Below, piece after piece: positions 16,761-26,491 of a stretch of DNA of 64,000 bases. Position 1 is the first letter of the stretch. Every line of letters starts with the position of its first letter. Location of the stretch: positions 1,240,001 through 1,304,000 of the forward strand of contig CAWDZA010000015.1 of NCBI GenBank assembly GCA_963806635.1, given 5' to 3'. Origin of the DNA: CAVVEQ01 sp963806635. GTDB taxonomy: Bacteria > Chloroflexota > Anaerolineae > Anaerolineales > Anaerolineaceae. Both the position numbers and the translations under genes were made by a program. The notes beneath the pieces were generated by a model, which saw only the letters and a program-made list of their open reading frames with translations, had not been told where the DNA came from and did not search any database.

Positions 16761-17578
16761 ACGAAGAGACTTTCGTAATCCGCCTTGGGGAAAATGGTCA
16801 GCTTGCCGCCAACTGTGGCATCGATCACCTGCCTGCCAGCGGATTCATAGGCCTGCCTTGCCATGCGGTACCCGATCTCGGAGGTCTCCAGGTCTGGCAA
16901 TTGCCAGCGAAAGCCCTTGCCAAAATACGCCGGGGAGAAATGGTTGGGGTCATCCCCAGTGGAGGTGACAGTCGTGTTGGCCGGACCCTGGGTGGTGAAA
17001 TTATGATCCACCCCCACCAGGACTACCTCACGAAAACCCATGTGGAAGGCAAGCTGCAGGGCGACATTAGTGACGGTGGCTCCCTCCCAGACCCTGCCGC
17101 GCACATCCATAGAAAACCCCGGTCCAGTGAAGGAGGTGTAAAGAAAGTTGGGCAGGGTTTCTTTCTGCGGGGAGAATTGCGAAAAATGATGGTGGGAATG
17201 CCAGGCGAAGAACCTTGGTATCTCCAGTGAGATCATTTCCGCCGCACACTGTTCTATCACAAGGTCATTGATCGAAACCAGGCAGGAAGTTGGGAAACCC
17301 AGCTCCGGAAACATCAGGTAAATGCGGTTTAACCCGAAGGTGAATTCATCCTTCAGCTTTGAAAGATCGGTATTTTTCAGGCTTGGGCCGTTCCCGATGA
17401 TGAATGCCCGCTCGCCTGCGCGCGAATCTTTCAGCGCAGCCAGCCTGCGGATGCTCTGCAGCCGCCAGGGGTGCAAATACACCCCAGGCAAATCGGGCAG
17501 GCGCATGATCCAATCGTACCCGTTGCGGATCGTATTCCAGGCGGGTTCGGGAATGGAATTCTTCAACCGGGATTTCAT
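16757..17578 (-). CDS. DUF115 / MptE-like protein, probable glycosyltransferase of the cluster
   Basis: 273 residues. AFIIGNGPSLKNTDLSKLKDEFTFGLNRIY is the DUF115 hallmark (NGPSL motif), and a later VVLVGVDHNF also fits. The family includes MptE pterin kinases and motility-accessory/sialyltransferase-like proteins in surface glycan clusters. Given the nonulosonate genes nearby, sugar transfer is more likely than pterin synthesis. This is inference. Confidence 0.7.
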   Translation of the reverse strand: MKSRLKNSIPEPAWNTIRNGYDWIMRLPDLPGVYLHPWRLQSIRRLAALKDSRAGERAFIIGNGPSLKNTDLSKLKDEFTFGLNRIYLMFPELGFPTSCLVSINDLVIEQCAAEMISLEIPRFFAWHSHHHFSQFSPQKETLPNFLYTSFTGPGFSMDVRGRVWEGATVTNVALQLAFHMGFREVVLVGVDHNFTTQGPANTTVTSTGDDPNHFSPAYFGKGFRWQLPDLETSEIGYRMARQAYESAGRQVIDATVGGKLTIFPKADYESLFV

Positions 17579-17589
17579 GAGGAGCTGGC

Positions 17590-18354
17590 TTACTCCGTGC
17601 TCAGTCGGCAGGTCGCCCCGCCATCCACCACCAGGGCCTGCCCGGTCATGAACGAAGACTGGGAATTATCCGCCAGGAAGTAGATCGCGCTGGCGATCTC
17701 CTCAGGCTGCCCCACCCGACCGTTGACGGTCTTCCTGGCCAGGTTTTCCAGCCGGTCCACAATGGTGCCGCCGCTCACATGCCCGCGCTGCAATCCTGCC
17801 CGCAGCATGGGGGTATCCACCGCGCCGGGCAGAATGGCGTTGACCCGGATGTTCTGCGGGGCGAATTCGATGGCCATTGCGCGGGTAAGCGCCATCACCC
17901 CGCCCTTGCTGGCTGCGTATGCGCCTATGTTGGCAGAAGTGGCCACCGCGTGCACAGAAGAAACATTGACGATCGCGCCATTTCCGGAGGCCTTTAAAAG
18001 CGGGAACGCCAATTTACACGCCAGGAATATTGAACGCAGATTGCTGGCCATTACTTCATCCCATTCTTCTGTGGTTGTCTCCACAAGCGGTTTCGCGATC
18101 TGCACGGCAGCGTTGTTCACAATGGCATGCAGTTCAGATGTGAATTTCTCGGTCTTGTCAAAAATGGTTTCAAAATCTGCCGGGTTGGCGATATCCGCCT
18201 GGATGAACAAACCCTCCTGCGGGTATTCTTCCCCAAACGGGTGTCGGTCCACGCCGATAACCCGCCAGCCATGCGCGGAAAAATACTTCACGGTTGCGCG
18301 GCCAATTCCCCCTGCTGCCCCCGTGATCAAAACGGTTTTCATTTGCTCGCTCAT
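17590..18354 (-). CDS. SDR family oxidoreductase
   Basis: 254 residues. Rossmann start VLITGAAGGIGRATVKYF, NNAAVQ, catalytic triad Ser (NVSSVH) and YAASKGG. A classical SDR acting on a sugar or small alcohol. It overlaps the dehydrogenase gene upstream by ATGA, which suggests both act on one substrate. Substrate unknown. Confidence 0.9.
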   Translation of the reverse strand: MSEQMKTVLITGAAGGIGRATVKYFSAHGWRVIGVDRHPFGEEYPQEGLFIQADIANPADFETIFDKTEKFTSELHAIVNNAAVQIAKPLVETTTEEWDEVMASNLRSIFLACKLAFPLLKASGNGAIVNVSSVHAVATSANIGAYAASKGGVMALTRAMAIEFAPQNIRVNAILPGAVDTPMLRAGLQRGHVSGGTIVDRLENLARKTVNGRVGQPEEIASAIYFLADNSQSSFMTGQALVVDGGATCRLSTE

Positions 18355-19340
18355 ATGGTTCTCTCCATTAAGGTTTCCAAATCATCACAAGGAATATTTA
18401 GTCCAATCAACAAATTGCGAATCGTGTTCCAGTGCACTTTCTCCCAGGCGGAGGGGCTACTGTTGGAATTGTGCGGCGCCACCAGCACTTGGTCCATCTT
18501 TCGAAGCGGCGAATCCGGCGGCAGAGGTTCCACCTCAAAGACATCCAGCGCAGCACCCGCAAGATTTTCGGTTTGCAGTGCGCGAATGAGCGCCAGCTCG
18601 TCCACGATCGGACCACGGGCGGTGTTGATCAGAACCGCACCCGGGCGGCATAGGGATAATGTCTTTTCATTGATAAGGTGCAGGCTGGTGGGGTTCAGGT
18701 CCGCGTTTACGCTGATGAAATCGGATCGCGCCATCAGATCCTCCAGGCTGGTCATCTCCACCCCGGTTTCGGCGATGAATTCGGGCGCGATGGGTTGAAT
18801 ATCGTTCCCCAGGAGCTTCATCCCAAATGACTGAGCCCGACACAGCACAGCCTTGCCGATATTCCCCACACCTATCACCCCCAGCGTGCATTCGCTGAGA
18901 GACCGACCCGGGATCTTCTGCCAGACCCCTTTCTTCATTTCATTGTCCATCCAGGGGATTTTCCTGGCGAAAGCGAGGATATATCCAAGGACTGTGTCCG
19001 CCACTGGCAGCGTGAAAGCGTTCGGTGTGCGAAAGACCTGGATGCCTAATTTATCCGCATGACCCTTATCAATGGAGTCGATACCAGTTCCCCATTTTGA
19101 GATCACTTTCAGACGTGGGCTGCAAGCATTCAAAGCAGCAGGGGTATACCGGTCATCACCGCAGATGGTCCCATCGAATTTTCCAGCAAACTGGAGGATG
19201 TCTGCTTCTTCCAGACGTTCATCAACCACAGGTGTGATCAACTTAATACCGTAATGCTCGAAAACGGGAGCAAAACGGTCTTTGAAGGGCAGCATATACG
19301 GAGCGGAAAGCAGGATGGATGGGTTGGGTTTATCTGCCAT
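18351..19340 (-). CDS. D-isomer-specific 2-hydroxyacid dehydrogenase (PGDH-like)
   Basis: 329 residues. NAD-binding GVIGVGNIGKAVLCRA, NTARGPIVDELALIRAL (substrate Arg/Glu region) and the catalytic histidine in VLVAPHNS. It lacks the ACT domain of biosynthetic PGDH. The genomic setting suggests it makes or consumes a 2-hydroxy acid used for polymer decoration (for example D-lactate or glycerate). This is inference. Confidence 0.88.
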   Translation of the reverse strand: MADKPNPSILLSAPYMLPFKDRFAPVFEHYGIKLITPVVDERLEEADILQFAGKFDGTICGDDRYTPAALNACSPRLKVISKWGTGIDSIDKGHADKLGIQVFRTPNAFTLPVADTVLGYILAFARKIPWMDNEMKKGVWQKIPGRSLSECTLGVIGVGNIGKAVLCRAQSFGMKLLGNDIQPIAPEFIAETGVEMTSLEDLMARSDFISVNADLNPTSLHLINEKTLSLCRPGAVLINTARGPIVDELALIRALQTENLAGAALDVFEVEPLPPDSPLRKMDQVLVAPHNSNSSPSAWEKVHWNTIRNLLIGLNIPCDDLETLMERTI

Positions 19341-21442
19341 CAGTTTTTCTCCAAATTGGGGTTCAGGTATTCAAAGAGAGTGAAACCCTCCAAACCCTTG
19401 ATGAGCCCGATTTTCCGCAGCCGATCTTTCAGTAATCCCATATAAGGATCGCTTCCTGTAAGCATTACCTCGCTGCCGTCAATAAAGCTCAATCCCATCC
19501 TGTCCAAAAATGCTGTCCCGCGGTTTTCTTTCAAGGCTTGCAGGTACTCGGCGCTGTTCATTAATCCGTCCAGGTTGACGATCGTGCGGTCATGCAGAAA
19601 ATACGCAACAGTGCCTCCCCCAGGCATTCCAATGATCGCACCAGGCGGGGTCAGTTTCTCCAGCCCGCGCGCATCATCCAGGTATCTTTCTTCATTCCCT
19701 GATGCAACCTGCCAGGGTACCAGTGATGTTATGTAACGTGCGTTTAAGATCACAAGCCAAGCCATGAGAAGGAATTCCACTGTGAGGATCGCAGATATCG
19801 GAATTCTCCATTTGACCAATAGCTTGCTAATTCCTTCCAACACCACAGCTCCAAAAAGCACGATGCAGAGCATTTCCCCCACCCAATACCAGGAGCGTGG
19901 ATTCGGGTAAGCGGTGGCCAGATAATACGAAATCTGCAGCAGGCAGCCTGCCAGAAGGGCATGCAAACCGATCCGACGGGATCGCTCACGCCAATCCAAT
20001 CCAGCACCCTTAAAAAGCAGCGCCAACCCCAAAATGATCAGCCCGATAAAAAGAGTCAACACGATCCAATAATTTTGCCCGCTGGCCATTTTTAAATTGC
20101 CGAGTACATAAGTGACGATACCGTTCAATCTGCTGGTAAGCAACGACCAGGGGCCAACATTAGTCCCGGGAGAAAGGCTCAGGAAAATGCTCAGATTGAA
20201 ATCGTGCCCATAGACAGTATTTGGCAGGGTGGACCACCAGTGTTTTACCTGCCCGCTGATGGGCGAAAATGTCCCGAAGTAGAGTTTATTCCAACCGAGA
20301 TATATAACCATTAAAAACGCACCGGGCAGGAAGAACTTAAACCCATCCGCAATTACCGATTTCCAGCGATCTCGCAGCCATTCAAGCCATTTGCGCGGGA
20401 ACTGGGTATTGTTTTCCGTGAATACGTGTGGGAAAAACCCACGGGAAGCCAATATCAGGATGAGTGTGAATACCCAATCGTAAAAGATGATCATGCGCGG
20501 AAAAGCTTGGAACATGCCCAGGGAATTCAATACCAGCATCACCCCACCCAGAACAAGGCTGGCTGAAGTCACAGCGGCTAAAATCCTGAACGCATTCCGT
20601 GTGCGGTTTTTTCCGGGAAGGTTCTTGTAAAGCCCAAAAACCAGGTAACATGCGGGTTTGATAAGCATCGCCAGGGCGAGCATAATATAGACAGAAAGGA
20701 GAGCAACTTCATATAAGTCGCTTAATCCAAAACGGAGAATTGCAGCAGCAAACACGCTGACGACCACAAATGACTCATCCCAAAACAGATATTTTGGAAA
20801 CGGGAAAGCCCTAAGAACCAGCCAAATCCCCACAGCCAGATAAGTGAACATATTATCCAGCCGGCTAAAAAGGGCAAGAGCACCAAGGAAACCCACCATC
20901 ACCAGGTCCCACTTCCGGATTTTTCCTCCCAGGGTTTTATCCATGAACCATGATCCCCCAAGGAGTAATGCTGAAAGGCCAAAGGCATTCAGCCCCGCTT
21001 CCAGGCCATCTTCAGCAGTCACCTGGTGGATTGCGGGAAGAAGGATCCAGACCATCGATATCAAAGCGGCAGTTCCAAGCAGGAAATATTTTTTCAGAAG
21101 CCGAAAGATGACCACACCTGTGGCGGCATTCAAGGTCGCCAGCGTCATCAGAATGATCCGCAACGGTAGGATACGGTCCGAGCCAGACAATGCAAATATG
21201 GGAACATTCACAAAGAGCCAGAGTGGATGAAACCCATTGGTGCGGTTGATCAGATCAAAAGTAAAACCATGCCCCGCGGCAACATTGCGGGCAACGATGA
21301 AGTAGTAATACGCATCATCAGTGCGGTACCAGTTCATCAGGCTGGCGGGTGGAGCAAAGGCAGCATAGAGATGCGGGAGGATTGCCGCCAGGATGATGAC
21401 GATCTCAAACGGAAACTTGAACTTGCGGTTCATCGCTGACAT
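19340..21442 (-). CDS. Large membrane protein, GT39-like glycosyltransferase
   Basis: 700 residues, about 13 spans. The N-terminal loop RTDDAYYYFIVARNVAAGHG and then NRTNGFHPLW is the pattern of a family of bacterial GT-C proteins (DDAYYY acidic motif). A C-terminal soluble part follows (GAIIGMPGGGTVAYFLHD). It probably transfers a sugar from a lipid carrier outside the membrane. An alternative ATG lies three codons in. Confidence 0.72.
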   Translation of the reverse strand: MSAMNRKFKFPFEIVIILAAILPHLYAAFAPPASLMNWYRTDDAYYYFIVARNVAAGHGFTFDLINRTNGFHPLWLFVNVPIFALSGSDRILPLRIILMTLATLNAATGVVIFRLLKKYFLLGTAALISMVWILLPAIHQVTAEDGLEAGLNAFGLSALLLGGSWFMDKTLGGKIRKWDLVMVGFLGALALFSRLDNMFTYLAVGIWLVLRAFPFPKYLFWDESFVVVSVFAAAILRFGLSDLYEVALLSVYIMLALAMLIKPACYLVFGLYKNLPGKNRTRNAFRILAAVTSASLVLGGVMLVLNSLGMFQAFPRMIIFYDWVFTLILILASRGFFPHVFTENNTQFPRKWLEWLRDRWKSVIADGFKFFLPGAFLMVIYLGWNKLYFGTFSPISGQVKHWWSTLPNTVYGHDFNLSIFLSLSPGTNVGPWSLLTSRLNGIVTYVLGNLKMASGQNYWIVLTLFIGLIILGLALLFKGAGLDWRERSRRIGLHALLAGCLLQISYYLATAYPNPRSWYWVGEMLCIVLFGAVVLEGISKLLVKWRIPISAILTVEFLLMAWLVILNARYITSLVPWQVASGNEERYLDDARGLEKLTPPGAIIGMPGGGTVAYFLHDRTIVNLDGLMNSAEYLQALKENRGTAFLDRMGLSFIDGSEVMLTGSDPYMGLLKDRLRKIGLIKGLEGFTLFEYLNPNLEKN

Positions 21443-21454
21443 AACCTGTAAATT

Positions 21455-22153
21455 CTACCCGACAATGTCCTTGTCACTACTTTCTGCGCCTCGCTGGCGC
21501 AGCAGAAGCTCCACGATCTGAAAATCGATCTCCTCATCGATATCCCAGGCTTCCTCCCTGGAGATCTCAAACATGGCCGGCCGCTGCCCCAGACGGTTTC
21601 GGCGGGTGATCAGGTTCTGTTTGGAGAAAATGTAAAAACAAGAGTTCTCTTCATAAATAGGTGGCAGGTCCTGGGTCTGAAGCAACACGTTAGGGTCGTG
21701 GTTGATGGGTTTCCCTTCAGCGTCCCACAACCTTACCTTGATTTGTGTCACTGCAAACAGGGAATCAAAATTTCGCAAATTATCGAGGTAAGATCGAATC
21801 GCGCGCGCAATCGTGTTCGGTGAAACCAGCGGATTGGTGCTATGGGTTTGCAGATAGTGTTCCTCCGGTAATTGCTGCACATCGTGGATGAGGATCTCAT
21901 TCATCGAAAGATCATCGGCCCGCAACGTTTCTGGGCGTTCAATAACCCGCACCTGGGGAAAGTTAGCCGCCAAGCCTTTCATTATTTCCGGTGAGTCGGT
22001 ATCCACTACCACCTCCGAAATTTCACCCACCTGAAACAGATTCTCAATGACGTGCTGATACAACGGTTTTCCTGCGATTAAGCGGTAATTCTTTCCGGGG
22101 ACCCGCTGTGAATGGTGCCGCATGGGCACCAGGGCGGCAATTTTTGGATTCAT
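21455..22153 (-). CDS. Acylneuraminate cytidylyltransferase family protein
   Basis: 232 residues. AALVPMRHHSQRVPGKNYR is a variant of the CMP-sugar synthetase P-loop (usual form PARgGSKRIPGKN), followed by EVVVDTDSPEI. It activates a nonulosonic acid or related sugar with CTP. The unusual MRHHSQ opening sets it apart from the other two cytidylyltransferase-type genes of the cluster. Start ATG at 22151-22153. Confidence 0.85.
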   Translation of the reverse strand: MNPKIAALVPMRHHSQRVPGKNYRLIAGKPLYQHVIENLFQVGEISEVVVDTDSPEIMKGLAANFPQVRVIERPETLRADDLSMNEILIHDVQQLPEEHYLQTHSTNPLVSPNTIARAIRSYLDNLRNFDSLFAVTQIKVRLWDAEGKPINHDPNVLLQTQDLPPIYEENSCFYIFSKQNLITRRNRLGQRPAMFEISREEAWDIDEEIDFQIVELLLRQRGAESSDKDIVG

Positions 22154-22198
22154 AGCGCAAAATTCCTTCTCAATTGCATGTCAGGTTTCAATCATCGT

Positions 22199-23801
22199 TC
22201 AATCCGGGTATATAAATTCGCACCCTTCCAATATTCCCTTCTGGATAACTCTCATCGTAAGCGAGTTTTGCGCTTTAAGCGCCTCCAGCGGAAAATCCTT
22301 CAACTTCACATACCCTTTCCAGGAATCGCTATCCGCGAGGAATTCACCAAACGGTAGCGAGGTGCGGAAAAGCTGAAAGTAAAGGAAATATCTCGCGTTG
22401 TCACGGAATTCAGTGGGTACTTCGATCTGCTCCACTTTCAGGAAGTTTCGCGCCATGCGCAGATGTTCGTCACGCGAACTCGGTAGGAAGACCGATTTCA
22501 CCTGTGTGAATCTGGCCCTGCCCGCACAGAGCACCGCTGCGCCAAGGATGGATGCCTCAAGTCCGATGGTGGAGTTATAAACCATCACGAATTTGGATTT
22601 TTGGATCAGTTGATACGAACTGAAATTATCTCCCGGTTCAATAAGAACAACATTCGAAAGCAGGTCCAATCCACGTGACTTTACCCAGGCGCTGACTGTC
22701 TCACGGGATTCCTTCCCTGGGCGAATCTCGTCTGGATGCGCGCGGATAACAAAAAGCGTCTGCGGGTTCTCTTTGATCAGAACAGCTACGTCCTCCAGCC
22801 AGGAAAACATATCAGTATAAATCGAGTTGGCATGAGCCTGGCTGGTATCGAAGATAACATTTGTGAAAATGGGAATAATCTGCCGAAAAGTGCTGGCTTT
22901 TTCCAAAAATCCCTCATCGAAGGGTTTCATCGCCCCCCAGAATTTAATTCCCGCCATACTGAATTCGCCTTGAAAACGTTTTTCAAGGACCTGGTCGAGC
23001 CTATGATCCTGTTCGGCATCAAGTTTTGACCCTTCGGGAATATGAATAGGGTACGCTGTTGCCTCGCCATCGGTGAAGAACGCGGAAAGCGGCTGCAGGG
23101 CCACTTCGTGGGAGATCACCCGAATTCCATGCTGCCTGGCGATAGTTTTCACAGTCGCTTCGGGAAAGAATTGACCGTTAAAAACCACAACCGCCGCTGG
23201 TTGCTGCTCCTCAAGTGTTTTCTCGAATGCGGCTGCCAGGCTGGCAGCCGAGCGCAAGTACTCTTTGCAGAGGAATCGGGTGGATTCTATATCCTCCAGA
23301 GTCTGCCGCCGCAGGATCCAGCGCAGGGAAGGCAGCACGATTTCCCCCAGAGGCAGGTTTCGATAAGTGACCTGAAGAAGCTGAGTCAGATCAAGTCCGC
23401 TGATCTCATTTTCCAAATCTCGATCAGGAGAATACCGAAACGGGATCACCCAGGGCGTCTGGTACATCATCCGCGATTGTCGGGTGCAAGCCGCGCAGGG
23501 CGGTTTTAGGTCAGGTCTTTCCTGAGTAGTTCCCAAGCATGCAGCGGGTCATACCTGCCAGGCAGGTATAGAATCGCACCGGAAAACCATCCAATGCCAG
23601 CGACCAAGCGCTGAGCAAGGAAAAAGCTGCGTTCTGACTTAATTGGGTCAGACGGGTGGAAGCATTAAAGAATAGAATTGGCTCACCAGGGGCAGGAATG
23701 CCCGCCAGGTCCAGTATCTGTTTGGAAACAGAGTGTAATTTACTGTTTTCGGTATGCCTGGAGACCTTAGCCTTCACCCTGGTTGCCAGCGAGGAGGTCA
23801 T
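22199..23801 (-). pseudogene. Capsule-polysaccharide-synthesis-like protein, one frameshift
   Basis: About 534 residues when repaired. N-terminal piece 23511-23801 (PGEPILFFNASTRLTQLSQN) and C-terminal piece 22199-23536 join if one C is removed from the CCC at 23532-23534, giving CMLGTTQERPDLKPP. The C-terminal half has IFDTSQAHANSIYTDM, FVIRAHPDE and YNSTIGLEASILGA, the GT-B-like pattern of KpsC/KpsS-type and surface-carbohydrate proteins. The frameshift may be a sequencing error. Confidence 0.7.
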
Positions 23802-23908
23802 AAGGTTTCCCAGTGACCATTTATTGCGAGAACCTCTTTGGTTGGTTCCGCGGATGGGTGAAAATTGGAGAAGTCCTTTTGGTCTTTCTGAAACACTTTC
23901 GCTTATCC

Positions 23909-25279
23909 TTATTTTCTTCGATACAAAAACAGGGTTCGCTTAGAACCCTCGATTGGTTCTTTGCGAATCAATTTGAAGTCAGCCCCGAGACTGGATTCAA
24001 AACCCGCCTCGTTGTATTTTGGAAAAATATCCTTGCGGCTGCTGAGCAGGCGCTGGACCTGGCTGTCATCCTTGGGAACGAACTCAATGATCAGCCACTC
24101 GCCCGCCCTGGCGAAGAATTCCCCAACCCGTTCAAGCGGCAGGTTATTGGAAATGGCGAGGTGGTGAATGAGCGCCAGTGCCATCACCATATCAACCGGG
24201 CCTCGTTCGATGAAGGATGTCCGTTCGTTGTTTTCCCATCCAATCCCCGGGCTGGGATTGGTGAGATCGATTAAGAGCGGCAGTAAATTCTTTTCCTTCA
24301 GCTTACGGCATTCCTGGTAATTCTTCTCCACAGCAACGGGATCGATATCCGAGGAAACAGTGAAAATTCCCCTTCCTGAGCCAATTCGGGAGAATTCGCC
24401 GTTATTGGCGCCCAGATCCCAAATCATCTTTGGGTTAACCTGATCGATAAATTCACCCACCAGGCTCTTTTTCCGCTCGAAAGCGGCAGTGGTGTAATTT
24501 GTCGCGTCATAATAATCCCCCCACTCCGTCCCCACACCTTCCCAGTTCAATCCTTTGATCGTTCCCTGCAAGTTATCGATCAGTCCCTGGTAAGAAAGCT
24601 TGGTGATCCTGGCTTCCTTCACCTTCGCTTCCTCACCTTTGCCGGCATATTTCTTTTGCGAGGCGGCGTGCCGGTGAATGTGCAACTCCAGCCCCATATT
24701 GAAATGGGTCTTCCCCGGAAGCAGGCTGCTGGCCAGGTCAAGGGGGATTCCATCGATATACACCCGCATCAGTTGCTGAAGGCGGATATCCGTTAGCGCC
24801 ATCAAACTGATTGGTGCCAGGAAGTGTTGGCAGAACTGCCGATATGCCACCCAGGGGGAACCTTCCTCGTAAATCTCAAAAGAGAGGGTATCGATGAGGA
24901 GTGGAGACCCTTCCAGGAATTGGATGTTATAAACGCTGGCATCCTTCAATGTCATCCCCTTATCCAACGCCAGCATCTCGATGGCCAGGGTCGTGACCGC
25001 GGCATCTTTGTATTGGGAGAAGGACCACTCGTAGGGGTAGGAAATGAAGGGGATGCGATCCGGCCGAATCACCTTATAGGCAATTGCTTTTTCTGGCGGT
25101 GCAATTTTGACTTCTTCGTGGGGGATCAGCAGTTTTCGCTCCACCAGGCTGTGGTACAGCCCGGATTCCATCAATTTATCATAGTGAGCCTTGTATTCCT
25201 CATTTACCTGACGATAAAGCGTTCCTTTATCAGTGAAAAGGAAACCGCTTGGATCCCGGAAGGACGCGGATTGTTTCAT
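23909..25279 (-). CDS. Class I SAM-dependent methyltransferase (NoeA-like, two-part)
   Basis: 456 residues. The N-terminal 200 residues (SASFRDPSGFLFTDKGTLYRQ) are of a type found in nodulation-protein NoeA-like methyltransferases. The C-terminal domain has motif I MIWDLGANNGEFSRIG and later VMALALIHHLAISNN. It probably methylates a sugar precursor or terminal residue. 107 nt without a gene separate it from the next gene downstream. Confidence 0.8.
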   Translation of the reverse strand: MKQSASFRDPSGFLFTDKGTLYRQVNEEYKAHYDKLMESGLYHSLVERKLLIPHEEVKIAPPEKAIAYKVIRPDRIPFISYPYEWSFSQYKDAAVTTLAIEMLALDKGMTLKDASVYNIQFLEGSPLLIDTLSFEIYEEGSPWVAYRQFCQHFLAPISLMALTDIRLQQLMRVYIDGIPLDLASSLLPGKTHFNMGLELHIHRHAASQKKYAGKGEEAKVKEARITKLSYQGLIDNLQGTIKGLNWEGVGTEWGDYYDATNYTTAAFERKKSLVGEFIDQVNPKMIWDLGANNGEFSRIGSGRGIFTVSSDIDPVAVEKNYQECRKLKEKNLLPLLIDLTNPSPGIGWENNERTSFIERGPVDMVMALALIHHLAISNNLPLERVGEFFARAGEWLIIEFVPKDDSQVQRLLSSRKDIFPKYNEAGFESSLGADFKLIRKEPIEGSKRTLFLYRRK

Positions 25280-25352
25280 ATTATTTTCCCAATGCGAACG
25301 AAGTTAAATACAGGGTGCTCAAGCATCTGCTACTGGAAGATTTAACAGCAGA

Positions 25353-25580
25353 TCAGGATTTTTTCTCGGGGTCATCCGGTTCCTGGACCTGCGTATCGGT
25401 TTCGTCATTGCTCTTATTCTTGCTTAAAGCGCCTTTGATCTTCTTCCAATAAACCTTTACGGCAAACGCCGCGCCGAGCGCTGCAGCAATGACAAGCTGC
25501 AGAAGAATGCTGCCCGAGCCCGGATCCAGGTAGGCTCGATTGCGGGCAAGCGGTGCAAGGAATTCGAAGATATTATTCAT
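25353..25580 (-). CDS. Small single-span membrane protein
   Basis: 75 residues. YLDPGSGSILLQLVIAAALG starts a membrane helix, followed by KVYWKKIKG and a charged tail. This YLDPGSGS-helix pattern is common for small proteins beside polysaccharide methyltransferase and NeuB genes. A Shine-Dalgarno AAAGGGA precedes the ATG. Possibly an accessory of the preceding methyltransferase; no function is known. Confidence 0.7.
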   Translation of the reverse strand: MNNIFEFLAPLARNRAYLDPGSGSILLQLVIAAALGAAFAVKVYWKKIKGALSKNKSNDETDTQVQEPDDPEKKS

Positions 25581-25602
25581 AGATCGTCCCTTTTTATTTG
25601 GA

Positions 25603-26481
25603 TTATGAGGATTTCACCCGGCGGAGTTTGTTCAACGACGATAACTCGGAACCATAAACTTTCTTGATCCCATCACCCATTGATTGTTCCGTCACGCGTA
25701 TGTATTTTACCAACCGCTCGAACCCGCCTGGTTCTACAGAGGCTGCCTGGTCAGTACCCCACAACGCACGGTCCAGGGTAATATGCCGTTCTACCAGGTT
25801 GGCCCCCAACGCCACCGCCACCACGGATGGGATCAACCCCACTTCATGCCCCGAATACCCCACCGGGCAGGGGAACTTTTCTTTTAAGGTCTGGATCATC
25901 TTCAGATTCAGCTCGTCTGGTTCACATGGATATGTGCTTGTGGCATGGGTGATACACAGATTATTTGTTCCCAGCAATTCGACGGCGGCTGAAATTTCCT
26001 CCATGGTCGACATCCCCGTGGAGAGTATCAAGGGTCTGCCTGTCTTGCGCAGGTGTTTCAACAACCCGTGATCAGTGAGTGAAGCGGAAGGGATTTTATA
26101 ACAGCTCGGCTGGAACGGTTCCAGAAAATCCACTGAGGGTTCATCCCAAACCGAAGCAAACCAGGTGATCCCGGTTTCATGGCAAAAAGCATCGATTTCC
26201 TGGTATTGTTCCTGTGAAAATTCCACCTTTTCGCGGTATTCCAGGTAGGAGATATATCCCCAGGGCGTCTCGCGCATCTGCCCGCGTTGCTCCGGCGGTA
26301 CGCAGATCTCGGGGGTGCGCTTTTGAAATTTCACCGCATCCACCCCAGCCTGGGCAGCCGCGGCGATCATTTTCTTCGCGAGGTCCATATCGCCATTGTG
26401 GTTGATCCCGATCTCCGCCACGATATAAGCCGGAAAACCATCCCCCAATTTGCGGTCATTTATCTTGAATTCTTTTTGCAT
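25603..26481 (-). CDS. NeuB-family nonulosonate synthase lacking the SAF domain
   Basis: 292 residues. Condenses phosphoenolpyruvate with an N-acyl hexosamine-type aldose to make a sialic-acid-like sugar. Motifs: YIVAEIGINHNGDMDLAKKMI, VKFQKRTPEICVPP, LILSTGMSTMEEI and YSGHEVGL, all of the NeuB TIM barrel. It ends just after the barrel (KVYGSELSSLNKLRR), without the roughly 60-residue C-terminal SAF (antifreeze-like) domain that completes the active site in classical NeuB. The second synthase at 34790 keeps that domain. Confidence 0.88.
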   Translation of the reverse strand: MQKEFKINDRKLGDGFPAYIVAEIGINHNGDMDLAKKMIAAAAQAGVDAVKFQKRTPEICVPPEQRGQMRETPWGYISYLEYREKVEFSQEQYQEIDAFCHETGITWFASVWDEPSVDFLEPFQPSCYKIPSASLTDHGLLKHLRKTGRPLILSTGMSTMEEISAAVELLGTNNLCITHATSTYPCEPDELNLKMIQTLKEKFPCPVGYSGHEVGLIPSVVAVALGANLVERHITLDRALWGTDQAASVEPGGFERLVKYIRVTEQSMGDGIKKVYGSELSSLNKLRRVKSS

Positions 26482-26491
26482 TCAGTCACCT

